Assembly: GCA_028717165.1 (NCBI GenBank)
Contig: JAQUOK010000003.1
Location: 1-31,041 of the forward strand
DNA from: Victivallaceae bacterium
GTDB taxonomy: Bacteria; Verrucomicrobiota; Lentisphaeria; Victivallales; Victivallaceae
DNA: 31,041 bases
Reading direction: 5' to 3'
Shown: in pieces, positions 1 to 7,770 of the stretch
Numbering within the stretch: position 1 is the stretch's first letter
How the letters are laid out: each line of letters starts with the position of its first letter
Program-made: the position numbers and the translations under genes
The notes under the pieces: generated by a model
The model's input: the letters and a program-made list of their open reading frames with translations, nothing else
Databases searched by the model: none
Told to the model about the DNA's origin: nothing

Positions 1-72
1 CTATTTTTCAGAAAAATATAAATTACTCTGAAATATTTATTTCTCAGTGCAAGCAAATAATAATAGATCGTC

Positions 73-127
73 TTAAGGTGACCGGACAGAGAGTTTTTGT
101 CCCTGCAGAAAACGGTTTTTACCAAAG
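73..127 (-). pseudogene. 3' end of zinc-ribbon (DUF6431-like) gene cut off by the IS21 element
   Basis: Reading the minus strand leftward from the IS21 left end gives an open frame of 18 codons ending in TAA at 73-75 (FGKNRFLQGQKLSVRSP). When the element 128-3843 is removed, this frame joins the truncated zinc-ribbon frame at 3844-4256 exactly, through a shared serine codon. The joint needs no target-site duplication, and none is visible. That the two pieces belong to one gene is inferred from the in-frame join. Positions 1-72 hold nothing I can identify. Confidence 0.5.
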
Positions 128-151
128 TGTCAGCGCCGATTTCATTTGTCC
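128..151 (+). repeat. IS21 left terminal inverted repeat
   Basis: This 24-bp sequence starts TGTCAGCGCCG and ends ATTTGTCC. Its reverse complement recurs at 3820-3843 with two mismatches. Confidence 0.85.
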
Positions 152-195
152 CAATTTCGCCGAAGTAGAATGTCCATTTTTTGATGTAGACAATA

Positions 196-246
196 AAAAT
201 CCATCCTCCCGGCAGTTAAGTTTTTGCAGGGAGTTGGATGGATTTT
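196..246 (-). terminator. Intrinsic terminator closing the IS21 operon
   Basis: A perfect 11-bp inverted repeat (AAAATCCATCC at 196-206, GGATGGATTTT at 236-246) folds on the minus-strand transcript and is followed by a T-rich run (TTTTTATT). It lies downstream of istB, between that gene and the left end of the element. Confidence 0.6.
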
Positions 247-461
247 CGGTTTGATTTCAGCTCAGAGGCAATTGCTCCGTTATGGAAAAACATCGGGCGC
301 CGGGGCGTATTGACAACAGGTTTGATTCCGCTGAGGGTATGCTGTTTTTGACCGGCAGCGGTTATCGCAGTTTCATATACGCATGGATCACGGGGTGTTT
401 CTCCGATTATTGTATAGCTCAAAAGATACGGAAAAGCGAAGTATGTTACAGCCTCCGGCAA
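216..461 (-). CDS. Small ORF downstream of istB, unknown
   Basis: An 81-codon frame starts with TTG just after istB and ends inside the terminator hairpin. It is in the same frame as istB and is separated from it only by the istB stop codon, so it could also be a former C-terminal extension or unselected sequence. I do not recognise the product. It has no clear ribosome-binding site; the sequence preceding the TTG is not purine-rich at the right distance. Its place inside the inverted repeats means it would move with the element if real. Confidence 0.25.
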   Translation of the reverse strand: MPEAVTYFAFPYLLSYTIIGETPRDPCVYETAITAAGQKQHTLSGIKPVVNTPRRPMFFHNGAIASELKSNRKSIQLPAKT

Positions 462-488
462 TCCCGTAGTTCCTGCGCGTCCAGGGTA

Positions 489-1238
489 TTAATTTAAGCT
501 GGAGCGGTCTTTCATGCGGTAGCTTTTGCCCTCGATAATGACGACTTCGCTGTGATGCAGGAGCCTATCCAGAATCGCGGAGGTTACCGCCGCGTCATTA
601 TGAAAGATTTCGGTCCAGTTTTTGAATGGTTTGTTGCTGGTGATAATGATTGAGCCGCGTTCATATCGTTGGCTGACTACCTGAAAAAGCAGGTCGCATC
701 CGAGCTTGTCGATAGGCAGATATCCAATTTCGTCAACGGCAACTATGTCAGGCCGCAGATATCTTTTCAGGGCTTTATCGAGGCAGTTTGCCGCTCTCGC
801 CGCCGTCAGGTAATTAACTATTTCGATGGCGGAAGTAAAGAGCGCGTTATAGCCTTTGAGACAGGCTTGTCTTATCAGCGAAGACGCAATATGAGACTTC
901 CCCAGCCCGCTTCCTCCCACGATCAAAACGTTGGCTTTTTTGTCGATAAAATCCAGGCGCATGATGTTTTCGATTTGCAGGCGGTTGATTTTCTCCGGAT
1001 GTGACCATTGAAACTGGTCCATGGATTTTTCAAAGGGCAGTTTTGAGTTGCGTAAACGCCGTTCAACGGCCCTTTCGTTGCGTTCGGCGGTCTCGCCTTC
1101 GACCAATTCAGCCAGAAACTCAAGGTATGGCATTTGACTTTCAGAAGCGAGCTGGGCGGCAGCCTGGTAGTTCTCCAGGAAATACTGTAATTTGAGACCG
1201 GTTAGTTTTTCTTCGAGTATTTTATTGATCTTCTTCAT
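489..1238 (-). CDS. istB: IS21 helper ATPase IstB
   Basis: The 249-aa product is the AAA+ ATPase that helps the IstA transposase choose and capture target DNA. A Walker A loop (GGSGLGKS, around residue 108), a Walker B motif (VAVDEIGYLP, around residue 168) and a sensor motif (IITSNKPF) are all present, and the length is normal for IstB. The gene starts 14 bp after the istA stop, so the two are cotranscribed and probably translationally coupled. A GGAAAA sequence lies upstream of the ATG. No truncation or missing residue is evident. Confidence 0.95.
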   Translation of the reverse strand: MKKINKILEEKLTGLKLQYFLENYQAAAQLASESQMPYLEFLAELVEGETAERNERAVERRLRNSKLPFEKSMDQFQWSHPEKINRLQIENIMRLDFIDKKANVLIVGGSGLGKSHIASSLIRQACLKGYNALFTSAIEIVNYLTAARAANCLDKALKRYLRPDIVAVDEIGYLPIDKLGCDLLFQVVSQRYERGSIIITSNKPFKNWTEIFHNDAAVTSAILDRLLHHSEVVIIEGKSYRMKDRSSLN

Positions 1239-1252
1239 AGTGGTTTTCCGGG

Positions 1253-2719
1253 TTAGTTAACGTCATAGGCGTCCATATCCGGAGCCTGAATTTCAAGGTC
1301 GAGGTAGTCGGATTTTCTGCTCAAGTGCAGCGGGCCGGGCCGTAGCGAAACGCGATGGCGGGCTTCGAGTATATTGGCGATGTAATCGCTTCCGAAAGCC
1401 CCAGCTTCAGCGCCGTCTTCCAATGCCCGTATGACGTCATCAGAACCATATATGCTCAAAAGCGCCATAATTTTCCTGATGTGGGTCGCGGGGTTGAGCC
1501 GTCTTGTCCGGATTCCCTGATAATAGGTTTCGGCAGCTGGCCCCAGCTCCATAAACTGTTTCATTATGATACCCTGTTTCGCCTTGCGGCGCTGTTCGAT
1601 CAGGACTTTGTCGTGTTCCGGCAGTCCGTAATCCCGGTTGTGGTCATAGCTCCTGGCGTGTTCGGCGATAAGCCTGGCGTCACAGCGGATCACAATCGCT
1701 TCCGGGTATATCCCAAGCTCGACTCGCCGTCCGGCAAATTCCGGCGGCACGGAATATTTATTGGACTCGAAAACCACCCGGTACTGTTTGTTAACACGGG
1801 TTCTTACGATAACACCGCAGTCGTACGGGAACAGCGGCAAAGGCTGCAAAGTGGCGCTTTCCGCTTCAAACATCTCAAGCGGTGATTTGTTAGTGGTACC
1901 GTGAATCCGGACATTGGCGACATTTTCCATCCATTGCCTGACGCCATGGTTTAAGGCCGTCAAGCTGAGATTGTCGCGGTCAAGGCCGTTGAGAAAACTC
2001 TTTTTAAAATAGCCTATGCTTCGCTCAACCCGGCCTTTTTCGTAAGGTTTCCTGACACTGCAAGGAACAACTTTAAAACCGTAATGCGCCGCGCAGTCGG
2101 CGTAGCGGTCATTGACTAAAGGCGTTCCGAAAGAAGATGAGCTTTTCACCGCGACCTTGCAGTTATCAACCATGACTTCGCCGGTCACGCCCTTGAAGTA
2201 TTCAAAGGCCTCCCGGTGGCAGGCGAGAAAGTGTTCCATATTCTGCCGCATGATAAATTTGACGAACACCATCCGGCTGTGACAGAGCGTCATTACGAAT
2301 GCATAAAGTTTACGGCGGGTTTCACCGACATTTATCAGTCCGCATTCGGCAAAATCCACCTGTGCGCTACTTCCGGGATCGAAATTCAAGGTCAAATACG
2401 CTCTCTGACGCTTTGGTCGTACCTGCGAAACGTAATCACGTAACACACTTTCGCACCCCCGATAACCTTCTTCCCTGAGCATGCGGAAAATCTGCGCTGC
2501 AGTGTAATCATAACGTTCCAGCAACCGCTTGATACGGTCTTTGTAAGGATCGATTTTACGGGAAACCCGCCGTTCTTTCGGCGGCGAATAACGCTCCATA
2601 TTTAAATGCCGTGTTACGGTTTTAATGCTGATCTTCAGGCGGGCGGCAATCTGTTTTGCCGAAAGTTTTTCGTCCTCAGCGAGCTGGTGTATCTGTAAAT
2701 GCCTGCTGTACCTTTTCAT
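1253..2719 (-). CDS. istA: IS21 transposase IstA
   Basis: The 488-aa transposase has an N-terminal helix-turn-helix (LSAKQIAARLKISIKTVTRHL, about residues 19-39), a DDE catalytic core with acidic residues in AQVDFAE, VMVDNCK and EKGRVERSIGYF, and a C-terminal beta-barrel region (RVNKQYRVVFESNKYSVP). This is the standard IstA layout and length. The ATG overlaps the stop of the upstream small gene as ATGA (2716-2719) and has a GGAGG ribosome site 6 bp before it. It would cut and join the ends at 128 and 3843 together with IstB. Confidence 0.95.
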   Translation of the reverse strand: MKRYSRHLQIHQLAEDEKLSAKQIAARLKISIKTVTRHLNMERYSPPKERRVSRKIDPYKDRIKRLLERYDYTAAQIFRMLREEGYRGCESVLRDYVSQVRPKRQRAYLTLNFDPGSSAQVDFAECGLINVGETRRKLYAFVMTLCHSRMVFVKFIMRQNMEHFLACHREAFEYFKGVTGEVMVDNCKVAVKSSSSFGTPLVNDRYADCAAHYGFKVVPCSVRKPYEKGRVERSIGYFKKSFLNGLDRDNLSLTALNHGVRQWMENVANVRIHGTTNKSPLEMFEAESATLQPLPLFPYDCGVIVRTRVNKQYRVVFESNKYSVPPEFAGRRVELGIYPEAIVIRCDARLIAEHARSYDHNRDYGLPEHDKVLIEQRRKAKQGIIMKQFMELGPAAETYYQGIRTRRLNPATHIRKIMALLSIYGSDDVIRALEDGAEAGAFGSDYIANILEARHRVSLRPGPLHLSRKSDYLDLEIQAPDMDAYDVN

Positions 2720-3365
2720 TGGGCACCTCCAGCGAGATTGCTGATTATCGCTGAAATCGGTAACGCGTCAGCTGTCCTGTCATCAGTTTTGCCAGCCACC
2801 GCCGACTTAAGAACCCGGCGGAAATTATCCGTCACCTGAGGACGCGGCAGTTCCAAGACCTGGTAATACGGCTTTCGGTAGGCGATCAGTTCGCCTGAAA
2901 TCAACTCATCCCGCAAAGTCTTCAGCGAAGCCGCCGTTAAATTCAGACTCTTCAAACGTTTGCGGATTGAGGCGTCAGAATACCAGGATACGCCATCTTC
3001 ATCACCCACCGTAAGCAGGAACAAATACAGCGCAAGGGCGTCGCTACTGAAATTTTCAATGATGTTTTCACGTACGAGGCGGTGGTCTATCCACCCGAAA
3101 CCCTCCGGTAAACGCCGAAGGCGGCCCGGATCGATCATTTTCTTTTGGATCATAAGAAAATTCTCCTTGATAAAATTGGTTTTCAAGCTCCGGGAATAGA
3201 GCTTTTCCCCTATCATAATAACTGTTCATCAAACTGCCAATGTCATCACGTAACGCGCCGGTTAAATGAGCAATAAATCCTTGCAGGCAATGCATTTGGG
3301 AAAAAGCGAAATCACGTAACATTTTATTTTGAACGCGGTTTTCGCCTCGACCGAAATCACGTAAC
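2436..3365 (-). repeat. Four copies of TCACGTAAC inside the IS21 genes
   Basis: The 9-mer TCACGTAAC occurs at 2436-2444 (in istA), 3246-3254, 3312-3320 and 3357-3365 (in the zinc-ribbon gene), all in one orientation. The last three are 66 and 45 bp apart, so they stay in frame, and each encodes LRD. Two copies are preceded by GAAA. The sequence may be conserved as protein repeats, as DNA sites, or both. Confidence 0.5.
2716..3153 (-). CDS. IS21 accessory protein, replication-initiator/winged-helix-like
   Basis: The frame extends upstream to 3216, but the ATG at 3153 has a strong AAGGAG site 8 bp away and gives a 145-aa protein starting MIQKKMIDPG. The middle (FSSDALALYLFLLTVGDEDG, then YSDASIRKRLKSL and LKTLRDELISGELIAY) has the spacing of a winged-helix domain like those in plasmid or phage replication initiators. 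Its function in the element is unknown; regulating the transposase operon or recognising DNA are guesses. It overlaps the upstream zinc-ribbon gene by 86 bp in another frame, and its stop overlaps the istA start, so translation of the set is probably coupled. Confidence 0.7.
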   Translation of the reverse strand: MIQKKMIDPGRLRRLPEGFGWIDHRLVRENIIENFSSDALALYLFLLTVGDEDGVSWYSDASIRKRLKSLNLTAASLKTLRDELISGELIAYRKPYYQVLELPRPQVTDNFRRVLKSAVAGKTDDRTADALPISAIISNLAGGAQ

Positions 3366-3634
3366 ACATAATTATTTTCAGACTTTTTCGCACTTTTTCT
3401 CTTCGATTGATAATCGGGATTATTTTCCCGCCATTTTTCCACACGCTTAACTTCCGCTTCCCGGAATGCGGAATCATGCCGTTTCTTATGGCGGTAACGT
3501 TTTGAACTGAGGCGATTACTGGATTTTTGACAGTCGGGGTCGGAACAGCATTTCTGGTGGTAATAATTGTATCTGTCGGGGGTGTATTTTCTGCCGCAAA
3601 TCTCACATTTGCGTTTACGTCGGGATTGTTTCAT
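3068..3634 (-). CDS. IS21 accessory zinc-ribbon protein with LRD repeats
   Basis: The frame opens at a TTG at 3682, but the ATG at 3634 has an AGGA site 8 bp upstream, giving 188 aa. An N-terminal zinc-binding cluster (CEICGRKYTPDRYNYYHQKC followed by C-x4-C) leads into a basic stretch (SSKRYRHKKR) and a second basic region (RKSAKKSEN). The C-terminal half contains three LRD-centred repeats (VLRDFG, MLRDFA, ALRDDI). Proteins of this layout often accompany IS21-type transposons in environmental bacteria; that is my recollection, not a database result. A role in DNA binding is plausible. The last 86 bp overlap the next gene. Confidence 0.75.
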   Translation of the reverse strand: MKQSRRKRKCEICGRKYTPDRYNYYHQKCCSDPDCQKSSNRLSSKRYRHKKRHDSAFREAEVKRVEKWRENNPDYQSKRKSAKKSENNYVLRDFGRGENRVQNKMLRDFAFSQMHCLQGFIAHLTGALRDDIGSLMNSYYDRGKALFPELENQFYQGEFSYDPKENDRSGPPSAFTGGFRVDRPPPRT

Positions 3635-3819
3635 AACCGGTCCTATATCTGCATTTGGGATTTCAAAAGCAGGAATAGACAACCGGAAGAAGATGCAGGA
3701 AGGGAAGAAAATGATTTTTTAATGAAGTTTTTTAAAGAAAAAGCAGAAAAACAGCGCTATCGCGCCAAAACAAGAAAATACAGAAGAAAATTCATGGACA
3801 AATTAGTTCAGCGTTTTTC

Positions 3820-3843
3820 GGACAAATGAGAACGGCGCTGACA
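3820..3843 (-). repeat. IS21 right terminal inverted repeat
   Basis: This is the reverse-complement partner of 128-151, ending GCGCTGACA at 3843. It replaces the end of the interrupted zinc-ribbon gene, whose frame reads through it until a stop near 3792. Confidence 0.85.
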
Positions 3844-4256
3844 CTGTAGGATTGAGCCGGGGCTATCCCGCATTTAACGAAACCGTCCAGTAACAAATGA
3901 CGGCATTCTATGCTCCAGTCATTCAGCCAGCGGTAAACCGTCGAACAAGTCGCTCCCATGAGGGTTTTTACGATCCGGGGAACATTCATCCCAATAACGA
4001 AATAAAGATAAAATACCTGCGATATTCCGGTCAGGGCATAATGCTTGTAACGAGTCAGAAACGAGGGGAGGATGCTCACCGTAATCCCGCAGTCAGGGCA
4101 CCGGAAAACTGGGATCACTACTGTCAGGCTCCCATAAACTTTACGGAGATAAGTCTTGTGAAAATATAGCGGACACTTTCGGGGACATTGGGGATTAGGA
4201 CATTCACATGGCCGGGCTTCATCACGCTGTGAATCAAAAAAGAAAGAATACAACAA
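3844..4256 (-). pseudogene. 5' part of zinc-ribbon (DUF6431-like) protein gene, truncated by IS21
   Basis: About 138 codons remain before the IS21 end. The product has a cysteine-rich start (CECPNPQCPRKCPLYFHKTY), a second zinc-knuckle pair in FRCPDCG, and then LPSFLTRYKHY and a helix-turn-helix-like segment (MGATCSTVYRWLNDW). This resembles the short zinc-ribbon, transposon-associated proteins annotated DUF6431. The first start codon in the frame is TTG; there is no ATG and no good ribosome site, and the adjacent divergent gene begins 16 bp away, so the 5' end may also be damaged. The missing C-terminus matches the frame at 73-127. Confidence 0.65.
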
Positions 4257-4272
4257 AAAATGGGAGAAATTA

Positions 4273-6579
4273 ATGCCTAAACCAATAACGAATTATAAAA
4301 AATGGCTTATTGCTTTAACTATGTTGAGTGTTGCTATCATGACAGAAAAAACTATTGCAGCAGAACCAGCAATACAAAAACCATATACGCAATTATGGTT
4401 AAAACGAATCAAAGGTAAAAATCTTGCCAGTGGATTGCCAGTGCATTTTTCGAAAAAATGTCTGGCAACAAAATCAGAGGATGCCAAATACTGGCTAACC
4501 AATGGCGAGGTCGTCGATTATTTCTGGGAGAAAAATAATGGTGCTGTTTCTTGGACAACATTGCCAGCAAGTGGAATCAGTATTTCTTTGGACCTTGGGG
4601 AAATCCAGCCAATTAATAAAATAGTGTTGCGTTGTTTAGGTGGTGTTGGCGCTGTTCATTCCAGTTGGCAATTTCCTAAAGAATTCTCTCTATATATATC
4701 AAAAGATGGGATTAAATATTACAAAGCTGCCGGTTATTCAAAACTAAACGAGGGAGAAAAAGACCAAAGTGATTTTATCAAAAATTATTATCTTGAACCT
4801 GAAGGCTATGGGTATATTTATCCTTTTGAATTTTTAGTCTTAGCTGATGCAAGATATATAGGGATAAAAATTGTCCCTAGCACTCATTGTGTTAAAATAG
4901 ATGAACTTGCCGTAATTGCAGCTTCAAAAAAACAACAAAAAACAACAAGGTATAACAGCACCTATTCCTTTTCTCCGGAGACATTTATGATGTCTGGCAT
5001 TAGCGCTAGGCCACAATTTAATAGTCTTGTCATTTCATCGAATATGCCTACTCCCAATATTTTTGTGATTGATGATTTCCGCACGAAAAAAAGTCCTGCA
5101 ACTTTAGTGATGGAACTTCCTGACGGTATAGTTCTAGAACAACCCACCCCGACAATTCAAAGAAAAATTAAAAAAGCAGGAACAATATATACCTACATTG
5201 AGTTACCTCTTTATATAAGAACAAACTGGGCCCAGCCAATGGACCATTATTTTTTCAGCGTTAAAAAGAAAATACCAACTGACGCAACTGCGCTGTTTTA
5301 CGTCAAAAGCAAAGGAGAATCTCTGGTCCCCAGAACTGTGCCGGTTAAAGTTATTACAATACCTGAAATTAAACCGAAACTAAAAACACTGCAAGTTAGT
5401 TTAGCATGGATGCGTGAGAAGGACGCTTTAAACTATCCGCATTTTTTTCAAACATGGAAACGTCTTGGCTTCCAAGCGATACCATGCTTTCCTCGCGAAT
5501 GGGAAAATTTCCCCAAAAAAGGAAACTCTAATACAGTTCGTTTCCAGAAATTTCTTGAAGACGCCAGGGAAAATGGTTTTAAAATTATCATGCATGAATC
5601 TCCTTTTGGAAATGAAATGCGTCGCGGCCACACGGGAGGAGATGAAATGTTCTCACAAATCCCTCAGCGACCTAATAGAAATTTATGCCCGTCGTATCGT
5701 GGAAAATGGTACGCTGAAGAATTAAATCGTGTGAAAGAAAATGTGAAAAAAATTAGGCCCGATTTTGTTTATTGGGATATTGAATATTGGTATCAAGGAG
5801 CAAAAGATGGTAAATCTTTCAAATGTACTCGTTGCGTGGAAGGGCAAAAATTATCAGGAAAGTCCATGGACGAATATTTGAAAATTGTAGGAACAGAAAC
5901 ATTTCATGACCTATATGATGCAGTAAAGCAAGGAAGTGCAGACTTCTCTATGCCTGTAGTTGCATCCTATAACCATCATATGGGAATCCCAATACATCAT
6001 TTTGTAGTTGATTTTACTAAGATATATCCTCGTTATATTTCGCAAGCACTGCCTTCTGCATATGTTAGCGGAGATGCACAAACTATACATGATATTGTTA
6101 GGTCTAATTACCGACTTTTGAAAAAGAAAGTAATTGTTCCTTGGCTAACAGCTGGAACTTATGGTAAATATGAGCCATATAAATTAGAACACATGATTCT
6201 TGAATCATTCATGAATGGAGCTTGTGGAATTACGTATTACTCTTATGGAGATTTTGATACCCCTCTATATTTTTATTATCATGCGAAAGCTCTCGCAGAG
6301 GTTGCTCCATATGAAAATATTATAGTAAATGGAGAAATTATTGAACTGGTCGGAACAAATAAAGGATTGACGTATTCTGGTGTAGTCTTGAAAAACCAGA
6401 TGCTACTTCTTGTTGGCAATTATGCTCACAACAACGAAATGACTGAATATTCAATACCATTAAACGGTGTAAAGGAAATTAAAGATTTGCAGACAGGGAA
6501 GTTGCTTAAATCGTCTCAAACTTTAACAATAAAAGTACCTAAAGGGAAAATACGCTTTTTTTATATTCGGGGAAAATGA
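4273..6579 (+). CDS. Secreted discoidin-domain protein, putative glycoside hydrolase
   Basis: The 768-aa product begins with a signal peptide (KKWLIALTMLSVAIM, likely cut after TIAA). Residues of about 60-210 look like an F5/8 type C (discoidin) sugar-binding fold: the segment ISISLDLGEIQPINKIVLRC and later YIGIKIVPS are characteristic. From about residue 370 the sequence alternates strands and helices like a TIM barrel, with acidic residues at predicted strand ends (DFVYWDIEYWY) and a Cys-x2-Cys pair (KCTRC). The C-terminal 80 residues look like a small beta domain. I cannot assign a glycoside hydrolase family, so activity on a polysaccharide is inference. GGGAGA lies 6 bp before the ATG. 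It is the only long plus-strand gene and is visibly AT-richer than its neighbours, which hints at separate acquisition. Confidence 0.8.
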   Translation: MPKPITNYKKWLIALTMLSVAIMTEKTIAAEPAIQKPYTQLWLKRIKGKNLASGLPVHFSKKCLATKSEDAKYWLTNGEVVDYFWEKNNGAVSWTTLPASGISISLDLGEIQPINKIVLRCLGGVGAVHSSWQFPKEFSLYISKDGIKYYKAAGYSKLNEGEKDQSDFIKNYYLEPEGYGYIYPFEFLVLADARYIGIKIVPSTHCVKIDELAVIAASKKQQKTTRYNSTYSFSPETFMMSGISARPQFNSLVISSNMPTPNIFVIDDFRTKKSPATLVMELPDGIVLEQPTPTIQRKIKKAGTIYTYIELPLYIRTNWAQPMDHYFFSVKKKIPTDATALFYVKSKGESLVPRTVPVKVITIPEIKPKLKTLQVSLAWMREKDALNYPHFFQTWKRLGFQAIPCFPREWENFPKKGNSNTVRFQKFLEDARENGFKIIMHESPFGNEMRRGHTGGDEMFSQIPQRPNRNLCPSYRGKWYAEELNRVKENVKKIRPDFVYWDIEYWYQGAKDGKSFKCTRCVEGQKLSGKSMDEYLKIVGTETFHDLYDAVKQGSADFSMPVVASYNHHMGIPIHHFVVDFTKIYPRYISQALPSAYVSGDAQTIHDIVRSNYRLLKKKVIVPWLTAGTYGKYEPYKLEHMILESFMNGACGITYYSYGDFDTPLYFYYHAKALAEVAPYENIIVNGEIIELVGTNKGLTYSGVVLKNQMLLLVGNYAHNNEMTEYSIPLNGVKEIKDLQTGKLLKSSQTLTIKVPKGKIRFFYIRGK

Positions 6580-6795
6580 TTATGCCTGCTTGATAGCGAC
6601 GTTTCTGATTTCGCGAAGGGAAAATGCTCTCATACCGCCGCGAAACTTGTCGACCAGGTTTTCGGCGGTCTATGCGACGAAATCATGTCTGGCGGTGAGC
6701 GGGCTGAAGTTGAACTTGGTAACCGCTAATTCAACGTTGATCACCTCGTGCCTTCCCAGATATTTCAATACCAACTGAAAACGCCGGTTCTATTT
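6580..6795 (-). pseudogene. Gene remnant, unidentified
   Basis: One minus-strand frame reads as sensible protein for about 70 codons (for example VELAVTKFNFSPLTARHDF, then AENLVDKFRGGMRAFSLREI) but contains a TAG in the middle and another at its upstream end, and ends in TAA at 6580-6582. The stop lies one base past the end of the plus-strand gene, so the two converge tail to tail. It looks like the C-terminal end of a decayed gene; I do not recognise the family. Confidence 0.45.
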
Positions 6796-6910
6796 CACAC
6801 CTTGAATCCTGTCTTAAATTTCATTTCTATACCACATTACTATACAACGAGAAGTCAGACAAGTCGACGTTCTTCCGGGAAGATTACGGAGGGAGAACCA
6901 ATGCGGTAAT

Positions 6911-7009
6911 TCAAAATTTTGAATCGCGGTATTCTCGCGGTTCCATAACGGTTTACTTTTTGAAGGCACGGGAAAAATAATCCGGATTGTCATAGCCGGT
7001 CTTTTGTAA
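6911..7009 (-). pseudogene. Remnant of an AraC-family regulator (C-terminal end)
   Basis: The minus strand reads TGYDNPDYFSRAFKK, a stop, then TVMEPREYRDSKF and a second stop. This is the second helix-turn-helix and closing P-x-x-YR motif that ends AraC/XylS regulators. The upstream frame is closed by a stop just before, so only a short piece with an internal stop remains. It differs from the intact AraC gene at 12950-13834 (FNDLSYFYKAFKVKTG), so it is not a recent copy of it. Confidence 0.65.
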
Positions 7010-7259
7010 TCAATAAATAATAGGCGGCAAACATGACCAACACGCAAAAGAAAGCTAGCCTGGATGTTACATGAAGGTTGTGGTTTTGCGACTCAGCATA
7101 TTTTTTTGATGGGAATAGTCCGAGTAGTTATAATTTCTGTTGAAAAACTGAAAATTTGGCGTATACCCCAACCCCCATTGTTGATTTGCGAACCGGGGCA
7201 GCTTTGTTTTCATTTATGTTAGGGCGGCTATATTTTCACAGATTACAGTAAATTAGTTT

Positions 7260-7520
7260 CTATATTGATATGCGCTTGGAAGATAGACATATATCTTTCT
7301 GGTATTGCATCGGATTACAGCACCGATCTTTAATAATTTCAACCTGATCGAACCACATTGAGCTTTGGAGAACTGAGTGCTTTTCAGCGCCAGTGTCCGA
7401 AAACGCTCGAATATAATATACGCCAGGCTTGAGAGCAGTAAGCGAAACTGATTTGCCCACCATTCATGGCAACTCGTACGGTCATCAAACAGATTAAGCT
7501 GTCACTTTTTGATCCGGTTT
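7260..7520 (-). pseudogene. Possible remnant of a secreted carbohydrate-active protein
   Basis: The minus-strand frame from 7463 contains VSLTALKPGVYYIRAFSDTG and then SSMWFDQVEIIK, which reads like a C-terminal beta-sandwich tail. A frame ending nearby upstream (MTVRVAMNGG) would join it after a one-base shift. No intact start or ribosome site is present. The identity is a guess. The rest of 7021-7770 contains no other coding sequence I can support. Confidence 0.3.
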
Positions 7521-7770
7521 TCCATATCGCGCTGTATGTTATAATTATAAAAGTAAGATAGAGTGTCTTGAATTTATACAAGATGGTATGGCGGAGATAT
7601 CAAAGAACTATGCAGCATGAAGTTGCCGCATGGAAATACAAAAAATAATAAACAGCTTGGAACATATCTGAATTTATGGCAGAAAATGACTGATAAAACT
7701 GAATCAACTGATAAATTTGTTACAAAAACAAGTTGATTTTTTCAAATTTCCGCACTTTATGATCCGTAGA

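Larger units (their letters stand above)
128..3843 (-). mobile_element. IS21-family insertion sequence with two accessory genes
   Basis: The element is about 3.7 kb and is bounded by terminal inverted repeats beginning TGTCAGCGCCG, at 128-151 and 3820-3843 (22 of 24 bases match). It carries istA and istB, the transposase and ATPase-helper pair that defines IS21. Upstream of istA in the same direction are a zinc-ribbon protein gene and a small helix-turn-helix-like gene, which makes it longer than a typical two-gene IS21. The short motif GGACAAAT recurs inside the right end (3796-3803 and 3820-3827), like the multiple terminal repeats known in IS21. No 4-8 bp target duplication flanks the ends. 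The two genes look intact, so the element may still be active. Confidence 0.85.

Noticed and set aside
81..105. GGACA...TGTCC inverted repeat left of the IS21 end
   Set aside because: It is only five bases long and lies in the reading frame of the interrupted gene, so it is not evidence of a second element end.
7383..7410. TCAGCGCC and TGTCCGAAAACGC resemble the IS21 right end
   Set aside because: The spacing differs by several bases and the stretch reads as part of a protein remnant (RAFSDTGAEK), so similarity is probably chance.
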